A stretch of 64,000 nucleotides of DNA from Blautia massiliensis (ex Durand et al. 2017) (GCF_001487165.1 NZ_LN913006.1:2569804-2633803); one strand, 5' to 3'; positions 1 to 7,881 are shown, numbered from the stretch's first letter. The notes: generated by a model not told the origin, from the sequence alone. Numbers and translations: made by a program.

Positions 1-521
1 GTGGTGCAGGAAAAACAACACTCTTATCGTTGTTAGCAGGCTTAGACACAGCGGTAAAAGGGACTGTCCTTTGCAATGGCGAGGACATTACAAAAAAAGG
101 GCTGAATTACCACAGAAAGCATAATATCTCATTGGTATTTCAAAATTATAATCTGATTGATTATTTGACAACGGTTGAAAATGTCAAATTAGGTGGTAGT
201 GGAAATGCTGAAAAATTATTGGAAGAAGTCGGCATTGGAAAAGAATACTGGCAGAGAAATGTATTGCAACTATCTGGCGGACAGCAACAGCGTGTAGCGA
301 TTGCAAGAGCATTAGCCAGCGACGCTCATGTACTTTTGGCAGACGAACCGACGGGAAATCTTGACGAAACTACCGCTGATGAAATCATTGCTTTGCTGAA
401 AAAGACTGCACATGAATTAGGAAAATGTGTTGTTGTGGTTACACACAGTAAGCATTTGGCAGAAGAAGCCGACGAAATCTTAGAAATTAAAAACGGTGCA
501 ATTTCTTTTCTGTCTGATTAA
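1..521 (+). CDS. ABC transporter ATP-binding protein (5' end outside window)
   Basis: The reading frame is open from base 3 and enters the window inside the Walker A motif (GAGKTTLL, bases 3-26), so only the first ~40 residues are missing. The Q-loop (FQNYNLID), the ABC signature LSGGQQQRVAIARAL, Walker B (VLLADEPTGNLD) and the H-loop (VVVTHS) follow in order. The LADEPTGNLD form is typical of the MacB/LolD/BceA group, which export antimicrobial peptides or lipoproteins or sense peptide antibiotics. It is the last gene before the sigma/xis/int module, so it is cargo of the element. No permease gene follows; a partner would have to lie upstream. The next stop is followed within 115 bases by a terminator. 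Confidence 0.88.
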   Translation, partial: GAGKTTLLSLLAGLDTAVKGTVLCNGEDITKKGLNYHRKHNISLVFQNYNLIDYLTTVENVKLGGSGNAEKLLEEVGIGKEYWQRNVLQLSGGQQQRVAIARALASDAHVLLADEPTGNLDETTADEIIALLKKTAHELGKCVVVVTHSKHLAEEADEILEIKNGAISFLSD

Positions 522-633
522 ATTAGAATAGTGCCGTAAAGGAGTTGTCATTATGGAATATTTTAGATATACCTCGACGCAATCAGTTTGAACCTAACGG
601 CATTTTTATAACAACTGAATATAGCACAGTTTT

Positions 634-673
634 AAAAGCTCGTACAGACTATATGTTTTGTGCGGGCTTTTTT
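634..673 (+). terminator. Intrinsic terminator after the ABC gene
   Basis: The hairpin pairs AAAGCTCGTACA with TGTGCGGGCTTT and is followed by a run of T. It separates the ABC cargo gene from the sigma-like gene. Between the ABC stop and the hairpin there is only a possible 12-codon ORF with a fair ribosome site (ATG at 554); I do not call it a gene. Confidence 0.7.
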
Positions 674-795
674 CATGCCAGAAAAAAATTTTTTAAAGTT
701 TTTTCGATTTTGGTTACGCTGTCCCCCACTTTCAACGCGGTATATATGAAAAGGGGCAGACACCTCTTTTCGACTAGCGAAAGGAGGTGAGGAAA

Positions 796-1236
796 ATGAA
801 ACCGTCAGAACTACAAGAAAAAACCTGTCATCAATTCGATTGTGCTATTAAAACAGTTATACGTCATAGAGCGATTGACTTCTATCGAGCGATACGTCGT
901 TCAGAGAAAAAAGAAATGCCATTCGCCGAAATTATGGACGACCTCTTAAATTCCATAGGTACAGAAGATACATATTCTACGGATTATGTTGCGGTATTTG
1001 AAGTCTGTGGAGAAAAAGTATCAATCGAAGATGAACAACTGGCTCGTGCATTGAAAGCTATTGAAGAACGAAAGCGTAATATCGTTTTACAGTATTTTTT
1101 CATTGGCGACACGGACACTTACATTGGGAAAATGCTTGACTGTTCCAGAGCGAATGTAACGAAGTGCAGAATACAAGCACTAGACAAGTTAAAGCAACTG
1201 ATTGAGGAGGAAAAAGAAAAATGCCAAAAGAGCTGA
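796..1236 (+). CDS. Sigma-70-like regulator, Tn916 Orf7 type
   Basis: The 146-residue protein resembles Tn916 Orf7 in length, position and its C-terminal sigma region 4-like helix-turn-helix (IGKMLDCSRANVTKCRIQALDKLKQL, quoted in part: DCSRANVTKCRIQ). The stretch YSTDYVAVFEVCGEKVSIEDEQLARAL is the usual middle part in this group. The start at 796 is preferred because AAAGGAGGTGAGGAAA precedes it directly; an upstream in-frame start at 787 lies inside that site. In Tn916, Orf7 and Orf8 act as regulators of conjugation and excision genes. The 3' end overlaps the next gene by 16 bases, so the two are translationally linked. Confidence 0.8.
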   Translation: MKPSELQEKTCHQFDCAIKTVIRHRAIDFYRAIRRSEKKEMPFAEIMDDLLNSIGTEDTYSTDYVAVFEVCGEKVSIEDEQLARALKAIEERKRNIVLQYFFIGDTDTYIGKMLDCSRANVTKCRIQALDKLKQLIEEEKEKCQKS

Positions 1237-1454
1237 CACCGACTTTCACGGTTATTTCCAAAGCCTGCGACGGCGACGAAACAGCAATTTCAAAAATCTT
1301 GGAATTTTATGACCCATATATCAATCAGTGCTGTATGCGTCCGTTTTACGACGATAACAACAACTTACGTCTTGCGGTAGATTTGGAAATGAAAGGTTTT
1401 ATCAAAGAAGCGATTATTCGTAAAATCTTAAACTTTGATATTAAACGCTTCTAA
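1221..1454 (+). CDS. Helix-turn-helix protein, Tn916 Orf8 type
   Basis: The 77-residue protein matches the family in which TxxF..I..A..GDE.AI..IL..Y.PYI is followed by a region with LAVDLEM, as in Tn916 Orf8. Its start overlaps the end of the sigma-like gene, and AGGAGGAAAAAG precedes it. These proteins are thought to regulate transfer genes of the element with Orf7. No enzymatic motif is present. Its identity rests mainly on family resemblance and the fixed gene order orf7-orf8-xis-int. Confidence 0.8.
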   Translation: MPKELTPTFTVISKACDGDETAISKILEFYDPYINQCCMRPFYDDNNNLRLAVDLEMKGFIKEAIIRKILNFDIKRF

Positions 1455-1767
1455 TTCATATTGGGATTGATTATGCCCGTCTGGTCTTTGACAACTGAAT
1501 AAAGCAGACAGATACGTTTGTGAGATAGCAAGCCACGGGGACTGTACGCCATGACCTTTCCAAAAGAAAGCGAGCGACCCACGCAGTGATCCGAGAGCGA
1601 CCGTTGGAAAAGTCGCTTTGCCACGACCTATCCTCACAGAATAATGATACGTCCGCATGGTGCGGTTCTGCCCACAAGAATGGGAATAGTTGAGATACTA
1701 ACGGAGCTTTCCAAAGCCGTCTGCCTGCTTGTAAAAAATGACACACAGTAAAGGAGGTGCATAGATT
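1455..1767. other. Structured spacer between orf8-like gene and xis
   Basis: This 313-base stretch has no supported gene. It holds a possible -35 box TTGACA (1488-1493), and inverted repeats: GACCTTTCCAA (1553-1563) with TTGGAAAAGTC (1604-1614), and AAAGCGA with TCGCTTT just inside and outside these arms. Stable folding of a leader RNA ahead of xis, or protein-binding sites, are both possible. ORFs on the minus strand across it are not supported. Confidence 0.5.
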
Positions 1768-1971
1768 ATGAACAATACTGATGTGCCTATCTGGGAAAAA
1801 TATACTCTGACGATTGAAGAAGCGTCTAAATACTTCCGCATTGGCGAAAAGAAATTGCGTAAATTAGCCGAAGAAAATATTGACGCTGGCTGGGTTATCG
1901 TGAACGGTAATCGTATTCAGATTAAGCGAAAACAATTTGAAAAAATCATAGATACATTGGACGAAATCTAA
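1768..1971 (+). CDS. xis: Excisionase (Xis), Tn916 family
   Basis: The 67-residue protein has the Tn916 Xis pattern: [33 protein letters not shown], then [20 protein letters not shown]. This is a small winged-helix DNA-binding protein that bends DNA at the element's ends and steers Int towards excision. AAAGGAGGTG lies 12 bases before the ATG. The gene is directly upstream of int, with 78 bases between them, as in Tn916. Length is the usual one for the family. Confidence 0.95.
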   Translation: MNNTDVPIWEKYTLTIEEASKYFRIGEKKLRKLAEENIDAGWVIVNGNRIQIKRKQFEKIIDTLDEI

Positions 1972-2049
1972 TGTCATTGAGCCGTAGATATGGTATAATA
2001 AGGTATAGCGTATCACGGCTCATTCCATGACGGAAAGGAGCTTTACACT

Positions 2050-3240
2050 ATGTCTAATGTAAAACGAAAAGACAGTAAAAATCGCAATTTGCGTAATGGA
2101 GAGAGCCAGCGAAAAGACGGAAGATACGTTTATAAATATACCGATATATACGGAAAGCCACAATTTATCTATTCTTGGAAACTTGTACCGACAGACAAGA
2201 CACCTGCTGGAAAGCGTGATGATATTTCATTGAGGGAAAAAGAAGCACAGATAAAAAAAGACCTTAACGACGGTATCGACACAGTCGGCGGTAAAATGAC
2301 AGTCTGCCAGCTCTACGACAAGAAAAACAGCCAAAGAAAGAACATCAAAAGGGCTACTGAAAAGGGACGACAGTATCTTATGAATGCTCTGAAAAATGAC
2401 CCATTGGGTATGAGGGCGATTGATACTGTTAAGCAGTCGGACGCTAAAGAATGGGCTATCAGAATGAGCGAAAAAGGATATGCCTATAAAACGATTGATA
2501 ACTATAAGCGTTCCTTGAAAGCTTCATTTTACATGGCGATACAAGACGACTGTATCAGAAAGAACCCATTTGAATTTAAGCTAAGTGATGTTCTGGAAGA
2601 TGATACAGAGCAGAAAGTTATCCTTACACCAGAGCAGGAAGAACGCCTGCTTGCCTTTATGGAAAAGGACAAGATTTATAGTAAGTATTATGATGAGGTT
2701 GTGCTTCTGCTGGAAACGGGACTTCGTATTTCTGAATTTTGCGGACTGACGACGCATATTGATATGCAGAACAGAATACTCAATATAGACCACCAGTTAT
2801 TGAAAGACAGCGAAATGGGCTACTATATTGAAACACCAAAGACCAAAAACGGAAAACGGGAACTTCCATTGACAGAACGGGCTTATCAAGCAATCCAAAG
2901 AATACTAAAGAACAGAGGAAAAGCACAACCGCTGATTGTAGGTGGTTACAGCAATTTCCTATTCTTAAACCGTGAGGGCTTGCCTAAAGTTGCAGGAAAC
3001 TATGAGGGCATGGTGCGAGGATTGATTAAGAAGTATAACAAATATCACACGGACAAGTTACCGAACATCACACCACATTCATTCAGACATACTTATTGTA
3101 CGAATATGGCAAACAGAGGAATGAACCCTAACACTCTGCAATATCTCATGGGACACGCTAACATAACCATGACACTTGGTTATTACGCACACGGGACATT
3201 TCAATCTGCAAAAGCGGAGCTGGAAAGGCTGGCTTGTTAA
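2050..3240 (+). CDS. int: Tyrosine integrase (Int), Tn916 family
   Basis: The 396-residue protein has the full Tn916 Int layout: N-terminal arm-binding domain (GESQRKDGRYVYKYTD, residues ~18-75), SAM-like core-binding domain (~90-170) and catalytic domain (~180-390). The catalytic residues are visible: Arg in ETGLRISE, HSFRHTYCTN, GHANITMTL and the tyrosine in YYAHGTF. It integrates and excises the conjugative element through a circular intermediate. GGAAAGGAGC precedes the ATG. The gene is intact, so the element may still be able to move, if its left part outside the window is intact. Confidence 0.96.
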   Translation: MSNVKRKDSKNRNLRNGESQRKDGRYVYKYTDIYGKPQFIYSWKLVPTDKTPAGKRDDISLREKEAQIKKDLNDGIDTVGGKMTVCQLYDKKNSQRKNIKRATEKGRQYLMNALKNDPLGMRAIDTVKQSDAKEWAIRMSEKGYAYKTIDNYKRSLKASFYMAIQDDCIRKNPFEFKLSDVLEDDTEQKVILTPEQEERLLAFMEKDKIYSKYYDEVVLLLETGLRISEFCGLTTHIDMQNRILNIDHQLLKDSEMGYYIETPKTKNGKRELPLTERAYQAIQRILKNRGKAQPLIVGGYSNFLFLNREGLPKVAGNYEGMVRGLIKKYNKYHTDKLPNITPHSFRHTYCTNMANRGMNPNTLQYLMGHANITMTLGYYAHGTFQSAKAELERLAC

Positions 3241-3254
3241 TATCGGAGCTTATA

Positions 3255-3274
3255 TTTACTACTCATTTACTACT
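3255..3274 (-). promoter_or_regulatory. Two Tn916 DR-2-like integrase arm sites
   Basis: TTTACTACT occurs at 3255-3263 and 3266-3274. On the minus strand this reads GAGTAGTAAAT, matching the DR-2 site known to bind the N-terminal domain of Tn916 Int. Their place just after int is the same as in Tn916, and they show that the element's right end is near. Confidence 0.75.
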
Positions 3275-3294
3275 TTTGGTTGCATTTTCATGCT

Positions 3295-3377
3295 GGTAAA
3301 TGCCAGCTTATGCAAGGTATCTTCCAAAAAGAAAATACCGATAAAGTCCTAAAATACGGGATATATCGGCATTTACC
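3295..3377. repeat. Inverted repeat near the element terminus
   Basis: GGTAAATGCC (3295-3304) is repeated in inverse orientation as GGCATTTACC (3368-3377). The left arm is itself inside a small palindrome, GCTGG-taaat-GCCAGC. Such repeats are common at integrase-bound ends. The remaining sequence up to 3640 holds no supported gene, only a 24-codon ORF on the minus strand near 3540. Confidence 0.45.
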
Positions 3378-3420
3378 AACTTATGAAAAGATAATCAGAA
3401 ATTTAGTAAGTTTTTATATA

Positions 3421-3458
3421 AAAAAAAAGCACCTCTCAGATTAACTCTAAGAAGTGCT
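3421..3458 (-). terminator. Intrinsic terminator, minus strand
   Basis: An imperfect hairpin (AGCACCTCTCAGA with CTAAGAAGTGCT) is followed on the minus strand by nine T residues. It could end transcripts coming leftwards from the displaced lysS end at 3641-3743; its original gene is not clear. Confidence 0.6.
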
Positions 3459-3640
3459 CTTGTTGTCATGCATATCAATCATTGATCCAGTGAATCAATT
3501 TTGATTTCATTCTCAAACCTGTGTCCTTTCACCTGAAATTCGTCATGCTTCATAACGATTCATTATTATCCCAAATTTTGTTGTCAAATTGTTGTCAACT
3601 GTGGTCTGACATCATGGTTTTAGAGATTTTATATTTAATT

Positions 3641-3743
3641 TTAGTACAGCTTAGCACATGCCGGAATATGGTTATCAACCATCAGAAGATGAAGCTTTTC
3701 TTCGCCTTCTTCTTCATGAATAGCACTGAGGAGCATGCCGCAA
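3641..3743 (-). pseudogene. Displaced 3' end fragment of lysS
   Basis: On the minus strand this reads [20 protein letters not shown] followed by MVDNHIPACAKLY and a stop. The intact lysS ends with the same residues except D to N and G to C. About 93 of 103 bases match, and the longest identical blocks are near the centre. Similarity ends abruptly at about 3743, where the repressor fragment begins. It has no start and cannot be expressed as a protein. Confidence 0.85.
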
Positions 3744-4215
3744 AAGCTATGGATTATATCAATCTGCTCCACGCATCCGGAATGTATGAAAAGCAGACTG
3801 CTAAGATAATTCCATTCCGTAGCATTGATATTTTTGAAAATGCCGCATCAGCCGGAACCGGTAACTTCCTTGTAGACGGACAGAAAGAGACTGTACGCAT
3901 AGATGAATCTATCCTGCCGGAAGATACTACTTTCGGTGTCCGTATTAGTGGTGACAGTATGGAACCTGAATTCCATGGTGGTCAGATTGCATGGGTATTA
4001 CAACAGGAATCTGTTGCTAATGGAGAAATCGGCATCTTCGCTCTTAACGGAGAACCTATATTAAGAAATTACAAAACGATAAAGACGGAATTTTCCTTAT
4101 CTCTCTTAATGAAAAGTATGCACCTATCAAGGTTAGTGAAAATGACCGCTTAGACATATTTGGAAAAGTTCTTGGAAAATCTGATGCTTCTGCTATTACA
4201 GGACATTGCCGATAA
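3744..4215 (+). pseudogene. S24-family (LexA/CI-like) repressor, truncated and frameshifted
   Basis: The frame encodes the linker and peptidase part of a phage-type repressor: AAKAMDYINLL, then AASAGTGNFL (self-cleavage site region), VRISGDSMEPEF (nucleophile serine) and GEIGIFALNGEP. The N-terminal DNA-binding domain is missing: the sequence instead joins the lysS fragment at ~3743. Near 4075 the frame breaks; the true C-terminus KDGIFLISLNEKYAPI and LDIFGKVLGK continues in another frame to a stop at 4215. The general lysine of the S24 dyad should fall near the break. So the repressor is dead, in line with an island that is no longer inducible. Confidence 0.8.
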
Positions 4216-4313
4216 AGCATTGCCGATAAAATTGCAAGTCCTTTTTATTGGACACATTATTTTGCATAATTGACAATAAGAAAATATCTATAGAACTGAA
4301 AGAAGGGATTTTT

Positions 4314-4514
4314 ATGGCGGTTACCAATAATATCAGAGAAATCCGGGAACAGCGTGGCATTTACCAGGATGACCTTGCCGCTGCTATCGGATACAGCACC
4401 AAAACTGTTGGCAGGATAGAACGTGGGGACAGCACCCCATCTGCCGAATTTATGCTGCGGATATCAAAATACTTTAATATGCTGGTGGAAGATGTATTCC
4501 ACGTGGAAGATTGA
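4314..4514 (+). CDS. Xre-family transcriptional regulator (66 aa)
   Basis: A single Cro/CI-type helix-turn-helix fills the protein: NIREIREQRGIYQDDLAAAI, then GYSTKTVGRIERGDSTPSAE. Small regulators ending in LLVEDVFxVEE-like tails (here NMLVEDVFHVED) are common in mobile elements of Firmicutes. The start at 4314 has AAGAAGGGA eight bases before it; the upstream ATG at 4248 has none. The gene follows the dead repressor and precedes the merR-like gene. Its target is not known. Confidence 0.85.
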   Translation: MAVTNNIREIREQRGIYQDDLAAAIGYSTKTVGRIERGDSTPSAEFMLRISKYFNMLVEDVFHVED

Positions 4515-4596
4515 GTCGGAGCAGCAATCCGGTTCACCTTCTATTTTGGACAGCTTTTCATGTCCTTATCAACAACTATAGTTTTTTGATAAATGC

Positions 4597-4627
4597 TTGA
4601 CTGTAAACCTTGTTTATAGCTTATTAT
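4597..4627 (+). promoter_or_regulatory. MerR-type promoter with 19-bp spacer and operator dyad
   Basis: TTGACT (4597-4602) and TATTAT (4622-4627) are separated by 19 bases, the overlong spacer seen in promoters twisted open by MerR regulators. The spacer contains the dyad TAAAC-CTT-GTTTA (4604-4616, allowing for the centre). It lies 36 bases before the merR-like gene, so the regulator probably controls itself. Confidence 0.7.
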
Positions 4628-4663
4628 TAAGTAAAATAGAGTTGCTCGAAAGGAGGGCATAAT

Positions 4664-5509
4664 ATGACTATAAAAGACGTAGAAGAGCGAACAGGTTTAT
4701 CCCGTTCTAATATCCGTTTTTATGAAAAGGAACAACTTATTGAGCCTTCGAGAAATGAAAGTAATGGTTATAGAGATTATTCTGAAAATGATGTGGAAAA
4801 TATAAAGAAGATTGCATATCTACGTACATTGGGAATTTCTATTGAAGATATACGAAGTATTATATCCGAAAAAGTAACATTGCAGGAAATGCTTGAGAAG
4901 CAAAAGGAAGTATTAAAAAATCAGATTACTGATTTGAATAAGGCGAAACTCATGTGCGAAAAAATGCTGGATGAAGAAAGTATTAGTTATGAAAAATTAC
5001 AGGTAGAACAATATGTAACAGATTTGCATGACTATTGGAAAGATAATCGAACTGTTTTCAAACTGGATTCCGTCAGCTTTTTGTATATATGGGGAAGTAT
5101 GCTTACCTGGACTATGATTACCGCACTATGCTTGATTATTGGGGCTTTGTCTTATTCTAAGTTGCCGACAGAAATTCCAGTACAATGGAGTAAAGGAGTG
5201 GCAACATCCCTAGTTAATAAAAACTGGATTTTTATTTGTCCTGTTATATGTATCATAATCCGTTATTTATTAAAACCTTTTATCTATGCGAAATTGCAGA
5301 TGAACAATTATTATGGAGAAATTATAACAGAGTATTTGACAAATTATATGTGTTTTATTGTGTTGTCAGTGGAAATCTTCTCCATACTTTTTACTTTCGG
5401 AGTGGTAAAAAGTGTTGTTGTACTGTTATTTGTGGACACGGCAATTTTTATTGGATTGTTAGTAGTTGGTTTGGTAAAAATGGATTTGAGAGGGAAAGAA
5501 GTTTTATGA
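4664..5509 (+). CDS. MerR-family regulator with membrane-spanning C-terminus
   Basis: Residues 1-70 are a MerR DNA-binding domain (TIKDVEERTGLSRSNIRFYE, then NGYRDYSENDVENI). A coiled-coil follows (~75-125). From ~140 the protein has four or so hydrophobic segments, and between the first two the motif KLPTEIPVQWSKG, which resembles DUF1648 membrane proteins. So a DNA-binding head seems tethered to the membrane, where it could sense envelope stress, a peptide or a lipid-like ligand. AGGAGGGC precedes the ATG. It has its own 19-bp-spacer promoter. The gene downstream is decayed, so a dedicated target may have been lost. Confidence 0.8.
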   Translation: MTIKDVEERTGLSRSNIRFYEKEQLIEPSRNESNGYRDYSENDVENIKKIAYLRTLGISIEDIRSIISEKVTLQEMLEKQKEVLKNQITDLNKAKLMCEKMLDEESISYEKLQVEQYVTDLHDYWKDNRTVFKLDSVSFLYIWGSMLTWTMITALCLIIGALSYSKLPTEIPVQWSKGVATSLVNKNWIFICPVICIIIRYLLKPFIYAKLQMNNYYGEIITEYLTNYMCFIVLSVEIFSILFTFGVVKSVVVLLFVDTAIFIGLLVVGLVKMDLRGKEVL

Positions 5510-6051
5510 TTCAAATTTTATATTTCAGAAATAACAATAAGATACTATTTTTCCCACGCCTACTATGAGAACGGCGGCTATGAGATAGAAATTGCATATA
5601 CTGGCGAATAAAAGAACCGCTGTTGCATGGTTTATTGGCTTCCATGTAGCTGGTATTCGGCTGAGGTATTGAAAGAGCTGGGATTGAAATGAGGGAAGTG
5701 GATAAATGTTTTGATTGACGAAATAACCTATACATGATAGTATAAATCCAAAGATGATGGTCTATCAGAGAGACTGTTATATATCTTCAAGTTTAAAAAG
5801 ATAATTTTCAATAATTTTTCAAAAATCAGAATCGACAATTCATGACAAATCAACCCTGAATCGGGGAACGTTTCTCATAGAAAAGAACTACAAAAAATAA
5901 GAAAATAAAAACGGAAAACCATTGTCTGTAGTATAAGTATTTGTTATTATGAAGTAAATAGAGGATATTTTACAAAGTAAAGCTTAATCTAGAGAATCTG
6001 CCAGTGGCAGGCCTCTGTAGATACCAAGGTATACAAAAGGAGAGTGAAAAA
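5510..6051. other. Decayed, gene-free stretch of the island
   Basis: No intact gene is visible. Short runs look like old coding sequence, for example HAYYENGGYEIEIAYTGE followed by a stop near 5550-5608, but they are too short to assign. The stretch is AT-rich and leads into the ribosome site of the DUF1847 gene. I see no clear terminator or repeat. Confidence 0.4.
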
Positions 6052-6690
6052 ATGAAAAAAGAAGCCATGTCCTGTATCGACTGCGCAGTAAAAAACTGCA
6101 GTAAAATGGATAAAACATATCCGGATTTCTGTCTGACAACACACATGGATGAAGAAGTTCTAAATGAAGCTATGGAATGCTACAATGAAGACGAGAACCG
6201 CAAAGTAACAATCGCTGCAGCTGAAGTAGAGTATGAGAATTACTGCAAACATACCCGTGTCGAAGAAATCATGGATTTTGCAAAGAAGATTAATGCGAAA
6301 AAGATCGGGATCGCAACCTGTGTCGGATTGTTGAAAGAAAGCCGTATCCTGGCAGATATCCTGCGCAGACATGGCTTTGAGGTGTATGGTGTCGGCTGTA
6401 AAGCCGGAACACAGAAGAAGACATCGGTCGGCATCCCGGAATGCTGCGAAGGTGTCGGTGTGAATATGTGTAATCCGATCCTGCAGGCAAAGCTTCTGAA
6501 CAAGGCGAAGACGGACCTGAATGTTGTGGTCGGACTTTGTGTGGGGCATGACAGTCTGTTTTACAAATATTCCGAGGCACTGACTACGACAGCAGTGACG
6601 AAAGACCGTGTATTGGGGCATAATCCGGTGGCGGCGCTTTATACTGCGGATAGTTATTATTCGAAGTTGAAGAAGAGTGAAGAAGAGTAA
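6052..6690 (+). CDS. DUF1847 domain protein (cysteine-rich)
   Basis: The 212-residue protein starts with a cysteine cluster (SCIDCAVKNC, then FCLTT) and continues with a Rossmann-like region (AKKIGIATCVGLLKESRILA, GFEVYGVGCKAG) and later conserved cysteines (ECCEGVG, MCNPILQA, GLCVGHDSLF). This matches DUF1847, a family of presumed metal-binding proteins with no assigned reaction. The start at 6052 has AAGGAGAG seven bases before it. The gene has higher G+C and more regular codon use than the decayed DNA beside it, so it may be original chromosome or a recent cargo gene. Function unknown. Confidence 0.8.
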   Translation: MKKEAMSCIDCAVKNCSKMDKTYPDFCLTTHMDEEVLNEAMECYNEDENRKVTIAAAEVEYENYCKHTRVEEIMDFAKKINAKKIGIATCVGLLKESRILADILRRHGFEVYGVGCKAGTQKKTSVGIPECCEGVGVNMCNPILQAKLLNKAKTDLNVVVGLCVGHDSLFYKYSEALTTTAVTKDRVLGHNPVAALYTADSYYSKLKKSEEE

Positions 6691-6814
6691 TATTTCTAAT
6701 TTGGGCGTTTAAAGATACATAAAGATATCCCATTCAAGCATTTCTCTTTTTATCCAACGAAAAAAAGAACACACAACACTCTGTATGTTCTCTTTCTGTA
6801 TGTGAAGTCCAATA

Positions 6815-7837
6815 TTATACTTTGAAGTAGCTATCCAATCCTTTGAACTCTTCCGCTTTCATTTCTTTTGTAACATCAGCATAGATGTTCAGTGTAGTTG
6901 AAATATCTGAATGTCCGAGTGCGTCTTGAATGACCTTTATATTTACTCCAGCTTCACACATTCTTGTTGTAAATGTATGTCTAAGCGAGTGGCAGCTAAA
7001 ATGAGGAAGTAACACATCAGGTTCATCACTGTGCAAAAACTGCTCATCATTGCAATCACGGATAATTCTTCGGATTGCTTTGTTGAGTGTGGCTTGGTGC
7101 TGTGCCTGACCAAAACGATTGATGAAAATAAAATCTGTATATCCGTCAATCGTGAACTCGCAATGAAGTCCTAAATATTCCTGCTTCTGTTTCTCATGTT
7201 CAAATGCTTCTTTCACAAAACCGAGCATTGGAACCTGCCTCATACTCGCCGGAGTCTTCGCTGTATTTACATTGAAATAACAGCCACTTTTACTTCCCTC
7301 GGTTCTGTGGTCATAATATACAAGAGTATGATTAACATCAATCATTCCACTTTCCATATCAATATCACACCATCTCAATCCAGTTACTTCCCCCACACGA
7401 AGTCCAGTTCCTATCATTACTGCAAAGACCGGATACCAGTGTTCATATACAGGGTGGGTTTTCAGGAAATTCAGAAATAGCTCCTGCTCCGGTTTCGTCA
7501 ACGCTCTACGCTTTTCCGACTGAAAACAATGTGCTTTTTTCAATTCTCTCAACACATTATCTGACGGGTTATTTCTGATAAAGTCATCATCGACAGCAAT
7601 CTGTAAAACCTGATGAAGAACCGTATGTATATTATCAATCGTTGAAGGCTTCAAATTTCTTTCATCAACAAGATAATTGTAGTATTTCTTAATATCCGAT
7701 TTCTTCAGCGTTGATATTCTTTTACTTCCAATCACTGGTCGCACAAAAGTATTGTACATATATTTGTAATTTTCAAAGGTATTATTCTTCAGCCCTCTTT
7801 TCATATTTGCCCAAGCGGTAAGTTTTTCTCCGACCAC
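6815..7837 (-). CDS. Tyrosine recombinase lacking its N-terminal arm domain
   Basis: The 340 residues hold the core-binding SAM-like domain (NNTFENYKYMYNTFVRPVIG, ~18-100) and the whole catalytic domain: Arg in GTGLRVGEVTGLRW, HSLRHTFTTRM, LGHSDISTTLNIYADVT. Phage/ICE integrases of this type normally have ~50-60 more residues in front (arm-binding). Here the frame starts with GTG right at a junction with another gene's start (see 7801-7881), and no ribosome site fits. It may be expressed poorly or not at all. It lies inside the lysS-flanked island and is the likely author of that integration. It differs from the Tn916-type Int at 2050. Confidence 0.85.
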   Translation of the reverse strand: MVGEKLTAWANMKRGLKNNTFENYKYMYNTFVRPVIGSKRISTLKKSDIKKYYNYLVDERNLKPSTIDNIHTVLHQVLQIAVDDDFIRNNPSDNVLRELKKAHCFQSEKRRALTKPEQELFLNFLKTHPVYEHWYPVFAVMIGTGLRVGEVTGLRWCDIDMESGMIDVNHTLVYYDHRTEGSKSGCYFNVNTAKTPASMRQVPMLGFVKEAFEHEKQKQEYLGLHCEFTIDGYTDFIFINRFGQAQHQATLNKAIRRIIRDCNDEQFLHSDEPDVLLPHFSCHSLRHTFTTRMCEAGVNIKVIQDALGHSDISTTLNIYADVTKEMKAEEFKGLDSYFKV

Positions 7838-7881
7838 TCCGAAACAAGTTCCGGATGTACTTCTGCTAAACTGTTATTCAT
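7801..7881 (-). pseudogene. Start of a zinc-ribbon (DUF4379-like) gene fused out of frame to the recombinase
   Basis: From an ATG at 7881 with AGGAGG upstream, the frame reads SLAEVHPELVSEWSEKN and stops after 26 codons. SLAEVHPELVxEW is the opening of treble-clef zinc-ribbon repeats (DUF4379). The bases for SEKN also encode GEK of the recombinase in another frame, so a deletion seems to have joined two genes at a short shared sequence. Confidence 0.55.

Larger units (their letters stand above)
1..3430 (+). mobile_element. Right arm of a Tn916-family integrative conjugative element
   Basis: The order ABC ATPase, orf7-like sigma gene, orf8-like gene, xis, int, all on the plus strand, is the regulatory/recombination end of Tn916-family elements. 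The Xis and Int proteins are close in sequence to those of Tn916 as I recall them. Directly after int are two copies of the arm-type site AGTAGTAAA (minus strand) that Tn916 Int binds. The conjugation genes would lie to the left, outside the window. The right terminus cannot be placed exactly; it should lie in the AT-rich stretch shortly after the arm sites, before the lysS fragment at 3641. The region is visibly richer in A+T than the housekeeping DNA beyond 8.7 kb. Confidence 0.85.

Noticed and set aside
1428..1746. Two overlapping minus-strand ORFs before xis
   Set aside because: The region is the usual spacer of Tn916-type elements; neither frame has a ribosome site or a family match.
3500..3620. 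Minus-strand remnant of an integrase C-terminus near the lysS fragment
   Set aside because: A 24-codon ORF and repeated TTGACAAC words are suggestive, but nothing can be recognised with certainty.
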